NCBI GenBank assembly: GCA_021199405.1
Contig: JAJQID010000066.1
Coordinates: 1-10,110 of the forward strand
Origin: Lachnospiraceae bacterium
GTDB lineage: Bacteria; Bacillota; Clostridia; Lachnospirales; Lachnospiraceae
Length of the DNA stretch: 10,110 nt
Direction: 5' to 3'
Part shown: one piece after another, positions 6,720 to 10,110 of the stretch
How positions within the stretch are numbered: position 1 is the first letter of the stretch
How the letters are laid out: each line of letters begins with the position of its first letter
Notes under the pieces: model-generated
The model's input: the letters and a program-made list of their open reading frames with translations, nothing else
The model's database searches: none
Told to the model about the DNA's origin: nothing
Program-made: the position numbers and the translations under genes

Positions 6720-7745
6720 ATGAAGGTTTTATTTATTGGCGGGACCGGTGTGATCAGCAAGGCGATTTCCAGAAGGCTGCTTCTGGATGGCCATGAGCTG
6801 TGGCTGATCAATCGTGGAAGGCGTCTGGAGGGGCTTCCGGAAGGAGCTCACCTGATTTGCGCGGACATCAACAGTGAGGAGGAGAAGGTGGCTGAAATGC
6901 TGGGAGGCCAGACCTTTGATGTGGTGGCGGATTTTATCGCGTATGTTCCGGCTCAGCTGGAGCGGGATCATAGGCTGTTTGCCGGAAGGACCAGGCAGTT
7001 TATTTATATCAGCTCAGCGTCCGCCTATCAGAAGCCGCCTGCGGATTTTCGGATCAGTGAGGGCACGCCGCTGGCCAATCCATACTGGCAGTATTCACGC
7101 AATAAAATCGGCGGGGAAGAGCTTTTGATGCAATATTACAGAGAAGAAGGCTTTCCTGTGACAATTGTGCGGCCCAGCCATACTTATAGTGAAGAAAAAA
7201 TTCCGGTATGTGTCCACGGCCCGAAGGGCTCCTGGCAGGTGGTAAAAAGGATGATGGAGGGAAAGCCGGTAATTATTCCTGGGGACGGGACCTCTCTGTG
7301 GACATTGACATGGAATGATGATTTTGCGAAGGGCTTTCTCGGGTTGATGGGAAATATTCACGCCATCGGGGAAGCCGTGCAGATTACCGGCGATGAGACG
7401 CTGACCTGGAATCAGATTTATCGCGCGGTAGCAGACGCTCTTGGGACGGAGCTTAAGCCCTGTTATGTGGCATCGGAATTTCTGACCTCCTGCTCGCCTG
7501 CAGAATGGGGCCTGCGGGGAAACCTGTGGGGAGATAAGTCTAACTCGGTTTTCTTTGACAACAGGAAGCTGAAACGACTGGTGCCTGATTTTAAGGCGAA
7601 TGTCCGCTTTGACCAGGGGGTGCGCCGTGCGCTGGAGTATATTCAGTCCCATCCGGAGCGTCAGGTATCCGATCCGGAGTTTGACGCCTGGTGTGACCGC
7701 GTCATCCAGGTGCAGGAGGAAGCACTGGCTAAAATGATCGGCTAA
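6720..7745 (+). CDS. NAD-dependent epimerase/dehydratase family protein (extended SDR)
   Basis: A 341-residue soluble protein. It begins with a Rossmann nucleotide-binding motif, VLFIGGTGVIS (residues 3-13; GxxGxxS rather than the usual GxxGxxG), followed by HELWLINRG, which ends the second strand. The SDR catalytic set is Ser-rich ISSASAYQ (residues 97-104) with Tyr125 and Lys129 in YSRNK. RPSHTY and the GDGTSLWTLTWNDDFAKGF stretch are typical of extended SDRs related to sugar-nucleotide epimerases and to the atypical CSP41-like group. The substrate cannot be told. AGAGGG ends nine bases before the ATG. It has its own promoter, and the next gene 323 bases on has another, so it is probably transcribed alone. 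No good intrinsic terminator is seen after the stop. Length is normal for the family. Confidence 0.85.
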   Translation: MKVLFIGGTGVISKAISRRLLLDGHELWLINRGRRLEGLPEGAHLICADINSEEEKVAEMLGGQTFDVVADFIAYVPAQLERDHRLFAGRTRQFIYISSASAYQKPPADFRISEGTPLANPYWQYSRNKIGGEELLMQYYREEGFPVTIVRPSHTYSEEKIPVCVHGPKGSWQVVKRMMEGKPVIIPGDGTSLWTLTWNDDFAKGFLGLMGNIHAIGEAVQITGDETLTWNQIYRAVADALGTELKPCYVASEFLTSCSPAEWGLRGNLWGDKSNSVFFDNRKLKRLVPDFKANVRFDQGVRRALEYIQSHPERQVSDPEFDAWCDRVIQVQEEALAKMIG

Positions 7746-7782
7746 TCATCAAAAAAATTCGTTCAGCTGCATAAACTCTCTC

Positions 7783-7811
7783 TTGTACGTACAAAATTTT
7801 AATGCTATGCT
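7783..7811 (+). promoter_or_regulatory. Promoter with overlapping TTGTACGTACAA palindrome (AraR-like operator)
   Basis: TTGTAC (7783-7788) as -35, a 17-base spacer, and TATGCT (7806-7811) preceded by TGC (7803-7805), giving an extended -10. The -35 lies inside the perfect 12-bp palindrome TTGTACGTACAA (7783-7794). From memory this equals the core of the Bacillus AraR (GntR family) operator. A repressor bound here would block the -35. Predicted start of transcription is near 7818, immediately before the structured repeat. Confidence 0.6.
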
Positions 7812-7818
7812 TATAAAA

Positions 7819-7956
7819 GCACATTATAGTGAATGACAAAAATAATTTGTCGTTCACTATAAAGATGATGCACACGTTTACGCAGGGAATGGCTGCTTGC
7901 GCATCCCGAGATTGGCGGGATAGTAAACCACGCAAAGTCGTTTACTATCATTGTGC
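7819..7956 (+). repeat. Two-hairpin noncoding repeat element, copy 1 (MITE-like or leader RNA)
   Basis: The left hairpin pairs TTATAGTGAATGACAAA (7824-7840) with 7846-7862 around AATAA; all 17 positions pair, one as T-G. The right hairpin pairs GATAGTAAAC (7919-7928) perfectly with 7940-7949. The outer ends are imperfect inverted repeats: 15 bases at 7823-7837 match the complement of 7937-7951 at 12 of 15, and GCACA (7819-7823) faces TGTGC (7952-7956). Bases 7824-7928 align without gaps to 8857-8961 at 81 of 105 identical (counted by hand). No target-site duplication is seen. Confidence 0.75.
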
Positions 7957-8068
7957 ATGTGTGTCATGAGGACAGTGCCGGAACAGAAATACAGTGGCCG
8001 TGCTTCCGGAAGCGGGTCATTGCTGCCGGGTGGAATAAATACAAAGAACAGGAGAGAAATACTGCAGG

Positions 8069-8869
8069 ATGATAAAGCTTGTAATCTCCGACGTGGACGG
8101 GACAATGGTAAAGGAGAGCTCGCCTGAGCTGTATCCGGAATATTTTGATGTGATCAGGGAACTGAGGCGGAAGGGGATTTACGTGGTGATCGCCAGCGGC
8201 CGGCAGTATCCGTCGATCCGGCGGCTGTTTCATGAAGTGGAGGATCTGGTCTGGATGATCGGGGACGGCGGCGCCACCTTGAAGATGGACGGTCCGGTGG
8301 AGGCATTTAAGGAAATCCCGAAGGAATGGGTGTGGGAGGCCTGGGCGGATGTGCGGAGAATTCCTGGCTGTGACGGCATCCTGTGCGCACCTCAGTGTGC
8401 CTACGCTCCGGACGAGAATTCGGAAATGTTTCGACTGATGGTGGATAATTATTATTATTCCATTAAGAGTCTGCATGGCTGGGAGCAGCTTCCGGATGAT
8501 CCGGTGACGAAATTTACTTTATATAGGAAAACAAATATTCAGGAGTATGCCGCAAAGGAGTTCCTGCCCAGGTGGGAGGGGCGGATGCATTGTTCCGTGG
8601 CCGGGGAGTGGTGGATTGACTGTGCCATGCCCGGCGTCAATAAGGGGGCTGCGCTGGAAATTATCATGAACCGGCTGGGACTGCGAAAAGAGGAGGTGCT
8701 GGCTACCGGTGATAATCCCAACGATATGGAAATGCTGCGGGCGGCGGGAACGGCTTACGCGGTGGAGAGCGCCCATCCGGATCTGAAGGCTGTTGCGGAT
8801 GACATCATTCCCTCTTATGAACAGATGGGAGTGCTGCAGGTGTGGCGGCGGCTGCTTTACAGTGAATGA
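8069..8869 (+). CDS. HAD superfamily phosphatase (Cof-type, subclass IIB)
   Basis: A 266-residue soluble hydrolase with all four HAD motifs: I, DVDGT with nucleophile Asp8 and Asp10; II, Ser43 in IASGR; III, Lys192 in GVNKGAAL; and IV, GDNPND with Asp215 and Asp219. The long insert between motifs II and III is the C2 cap of Cof-type phosphatases, which hydrolyse sugar phosphates or other small phospho-metabolites; the real substrate is not readable. AGGAGAG sits 12 bases before the ATG, a little far, but motif I begins within ten residues, so the start is sound. The gene lies between two copies of a structured repeat. Its last codons (Tyr-Ser-Glu-stop) are the beginning of copy 2, so the natural C-terminus may have been altered there. 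It is probably co-transcribed with the sirtuin gene. Confidence 0.88.
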   Translation: MIKLVISDVDGTMVKESSPELYPEYFDVIRELRRKGIYVVIASGRQYPSIRRLFHEVEDLVWMIGDGGATLKMDGPVEAFKEIPKEWVWEAWADVRRIPGCDGILCAPQCAYAPDENSEMFRLMVDNYYYSIKSLHGWEQLPDDPVTKFTLYRKTNIQEYAAKEFLPRWEGRMHCSVAGEWWIDCAMPGVNKGAALEIIMNRLGLRKEEVLATGDNPNDMEMLRAAGTAYAVESAHPDLKAVADDIIPSYEQMGVLQVWRRLLYSE

Positions 8870-8978
8870 CAAAAATAATTTGCTGTATACTGTAAAGATG
8901 ATATACGAAATCGTACAGGGAAGGGCTGTTTGCGCAGCACGAGATCAGCGCAATAGTAAACGAAGCGTTCATTATAAT
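8857..8978 (+). repeat. Two-hairpin noncoding repeat element, copy 2
   Basis: The left hairpin pairs TTACAGTGAATGACAAA (8857-8873) with 8879-8895 around AATAA. The outer six pairs are perfect, and the T-A pair of copy 1 is a C-G pair here, a compensatory change. The inner part has G-T pairs and two mismatches. The right hairpin pairs ATAGTAAAC (8953-8961) with GTTCATTAT (8967-8975), one mismatch and one G-T. Its end, read as complement (ATTATAATGAAC), resembles the left end of copy 1. It overlaps the HAD stop codon (8867-8869) and ends six bases before the sirtuin ribosome site. Confidence 0.75.
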
Positions 8979-8997
8979 AAAACGGGAGGGAATGCTT

Positions 8998-9729
8998 ATG
9001 AACGAAAATATTGCAACCTTACAGACCTGGCTGCAGGAGAGCGACAATGTGGTATTTTTTGGCGGTGCGGGGGTATCCACTGAGAGCGGTATTCCGGATT
9101 TTCGTTCCGTGGATGGCCTGTACAACCAGCAGTACGATTACCCGCCGGAGACCATTTTGAGCCACACCTTTTATGAACACTATCCCCAGGAATTTTTTCG
9201 CTTTTACAGGAATAAGATGCTCTTCCCGGATGTGGAGCCCAACGCGGCCCATAAGAGGCTGGCGGAATGGGAGGCCATGGGCAAGGTGAAGGCGGTAGTC
9301 ACCCAGAATATTGACGGGCTGCACCAGAAGGCAGGCAGTAAGGTGGTGCTGGAGCTGCACGGCAGTGTGCTGCGCAATTACTGCGAGCGCTGCCATAAAT
9401 TTTACGACGTTAATTTTATCATGGAGAGCGAGGGGATTCCCACCTGCCGGATCTGCAAGGGACGGGTCAAGCCGGATGTGGTGCTCTATGAGGAAGGGCT
9501 GGACGATGCAACTATCCGCAAGTCGGTTCAGTACATTCGGAAGGCGGATGTGCTGATTGTGGGAGGTACCTCCCTGAACGTGTATCCGGCAGCGGGACTG
9601 CTGGACTATTATCAGGGTAATAAGCTGGTGCTGGTCAACAAGTCGGCGACTCCCAGAGACAATGCGGCGGATCTGATCATCCGGGAGCCTATTGGACAGG
9701 TGTTTTCACAGATTGAGCTGCATTCATAG
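8998..9729 (+). CDS. cobB: Sir2-family NAD-dependent protein deacylase (CobB type)
   Basis: A 243-residue sirtuin, normal bacterial length. NAD-binding GGAGVSTESGIPDFR spans residues 22-36, TQNIDGLH (103-110) carries the conserved Asn104 and Asp106, and His121 in ELHGSV is the catalytic base. The zinc knuckle has all four cysteines: Cys129 and Cys132 (CERC), Cys150 and Cys153 (CRIC). GGTSLNVYPAAG and LVNKSATPRD close the Rossmann fold. It removes acyl groups from protein lysines using NAD+, giving nicotinamide and O-acyl-ADP-ribose. GGGAGGG (8984-8990) is seven bases before the ATG at 8998 but only one base before the ATG at 8992, so 8998 is the likelier start. There is no separate promoter of note; expression probably depends on read-through from the HAD gene across repeat copy 2. 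Confidence 0.94.
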   Translation: MNENIATLQTWLQESDNVVFFGGAGVSTESGIPDFRSVDGLYNQQYDYPPETILSHTFYEHYPQEFFRFYRNKMLFPDVEPNAAHKRLAEWEAMGKVKAVVTQNIDGLHQKAGSKVVLELHGSVLRNYCERCHKFYDVNFIMESEGIPTCRICKGRVKPDVVLYEEGLDDATIRKSVQYIRKADVLIVGGTSLNVYPAAGLLDYYQGNKLVLVNKSATPRDNAADLIIREPIGQVFSQIELHS

Positions 9730-9884
9730 AAAAGGCTGTATTTTGACAGAGCCAGTGCTGAAATGATAAGGATGATCTGTGCAGGAAAGAGAGGCAGACA
9801 GAACCGGATGGAAATAAGTGCCGGAAGGCAGGTAACTGCCCGGTTTAAGCAAAAACGAAAGGGCGGCAGAAGGATTAGGACAGC
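9730..9884. other. Intergenic region before the DUF951 gene
   Basis: TTGACA (9743-9748) is a perfect -35 hexamer, but no convincing -10 lies 16-18 bases downstream. A hairpin at 9821-9843 pairs CCG with CGG and GGCAG (9827-9831) with CTGCC (9836-9840) around GTAA. It is not followed by a T-run, so it is not called a terminator. Confidence 0.4.
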
Positions 9885-10082
9885 GTGAACATTCAGGTAG
9901 GAGATATTTTAAAACTGAAAAAAAAGCATCCCTGCGGAAGCTTTGAATGGGAGGTGCTGCGCACCGGTGCGGACATCCGGCTGAAGTGTACCGGCTGTGG
10001 GCGCATGATCATGCAGCCCAGGAGCAGTGTGGAGAAAAGTATCCGTTCCATAAAGGCGGACGGAGGCACGGGGCAATCATAA
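9885..10082 (+). CDS. DUF951 family protein
   Basis: A 65-residue protein matching DUF951: opening VGDILKLKKKHPCGS, then WEVLRTGADIRLKCTGCGR, then MIMQPRSSVEKSIR. Cys17, Cys35 and Cys38 (HPCG and CTGCG) could bind a metal, which is a reading of the pattern rather than known fact. The family is small, widespread in Firmicutes and of unknown function; from memory it often sits beside the GTPase gene ychF or a mechanosensitive channel gene, neither of which is visible before the window ends. The start is GTG: there is no ATG in a fitting position and the motif begins at once. Two AGGA sequences (9871-9874 and 9877-9880) precede it, 10 and 4 bases away. The last residues (ADGGTGQS) are a loose tail. 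Confidence 0.85.
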   Translation: MNIQVGDILKLKKKHPCGSFEWEVLRTGADIRLKCTGCGRMIMQPRSSVEKSIRSIKADGGTGQS

Positions 10083-10110
10083 CTGTCGGAGAAACGGCGT
10101 TCTGCATGAA

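Larger units (their letters stand above)
7746..8068. other. Leader region of the HAD gene
   Basis: These 323 bases hold a promoter with an operator-like palindrome (7783-7811) and the first copy of a structured repeat (7819-7956), both listed separately. The remaining 112 bases (7957-8068) contain a perfect palindrome GCTTCCGGAAGC at 8002-8013. Part of it can also pair upstream, CCGGAA (7978-7983) with TTCCGG (8004-8009), so two short hairpins compete. AGGAGAG (8050-8056) is the ribosome site for the HAD gene. I recognise no known riboswitch class here. Confidence 0.6.

Noticed and set aside
7865..7969. A 34-codon open frame inside repeat copy 1, with a similar frame in copy 2
   Set aside because: Differences between the copies are spread over all three codon positions and no ribosome site precedes the ATG, so a conserved peptide is unlikely; pairing explains the conservation better.
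7957..8068. A known riboswitch or T-box before the HAD gene
   Set aside because: I see short competing hairpins but no consensus core or specifier/T-box sequence of any class I know.
8793..9083. A 96-residue plus-strand open frame bridging the HAD and sirtuin genes
   Set aside because: It runs through the ends of both genes in another frame and through repeat copy 2; no family resemblance or ribosome site.

Overview
The window looks like a chromosomal stretch of a Gram-positive anaerobe, most likely a Clostridia/Lachnospiraceae-type Firmicute. The reasons are strong purine-rich Shine-Dalgarno sites, sigma-A type promoters, a tRNA-Cys without encoded CCA, a T-run intrinsic terminator, and the gene families present (DUF951, a complex I-like antiporter cluster, an Rpn/TIGR01784-type protein, a CobB-type sirtuin). 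This assignment is inference; no species marker is visible.

Bases 1-4674 are the 3' part of a plus-strand operon for a membrane complex related to complex I, Mrp antiporters and Ech/Hyf/Mbh hydrogenases. Three proton-conducting antiporter-like subunits follow each other (the first cut by the window edge). A small membrane-anchored protein resembling DUF4340 closes the run. The third subunit lacks the first two helices of the classical fold but carries a long NuoL/HyfB-like C-terminal tail.

Bases 4745-6560 hold a minus-strand GIY-YIG protein, an AT-rich divergent region, an Rpn-type PD-(D/E)XK protein with an in-frame 12-bp tandem repeat near its C-terminus, and a self-contained tRNA-Cys(GCA) unit with its own promoter and terminator. 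Bases 6624-7745 hold an NAD-dependent epimerase/dehydratase-like SDR gene with a readable promoter.

Bases 7746-9729 are the most unusual part. A promoter overlapping a perfect TTGTACGTACAA palindrome (the core of the known AraR operator) drives a HAD phosphatase gene and probably a sirtuin gene behind it. Two diverged copies of a noncoding element of about 120-140 bp flank the HAD gene, one in the leader and one between the HAD and sirtuin genes. Each copy has a hairpin at both ends built from the same roughly 15-bp motif. The left hairpin keeps its pairing through a compensatory base change, and the second copy supplies the HAD stop codon. The window ends with a DUF951 gene that starts with GTG.

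All identities come from reading the sequence and from memory of the families. No database search was run.
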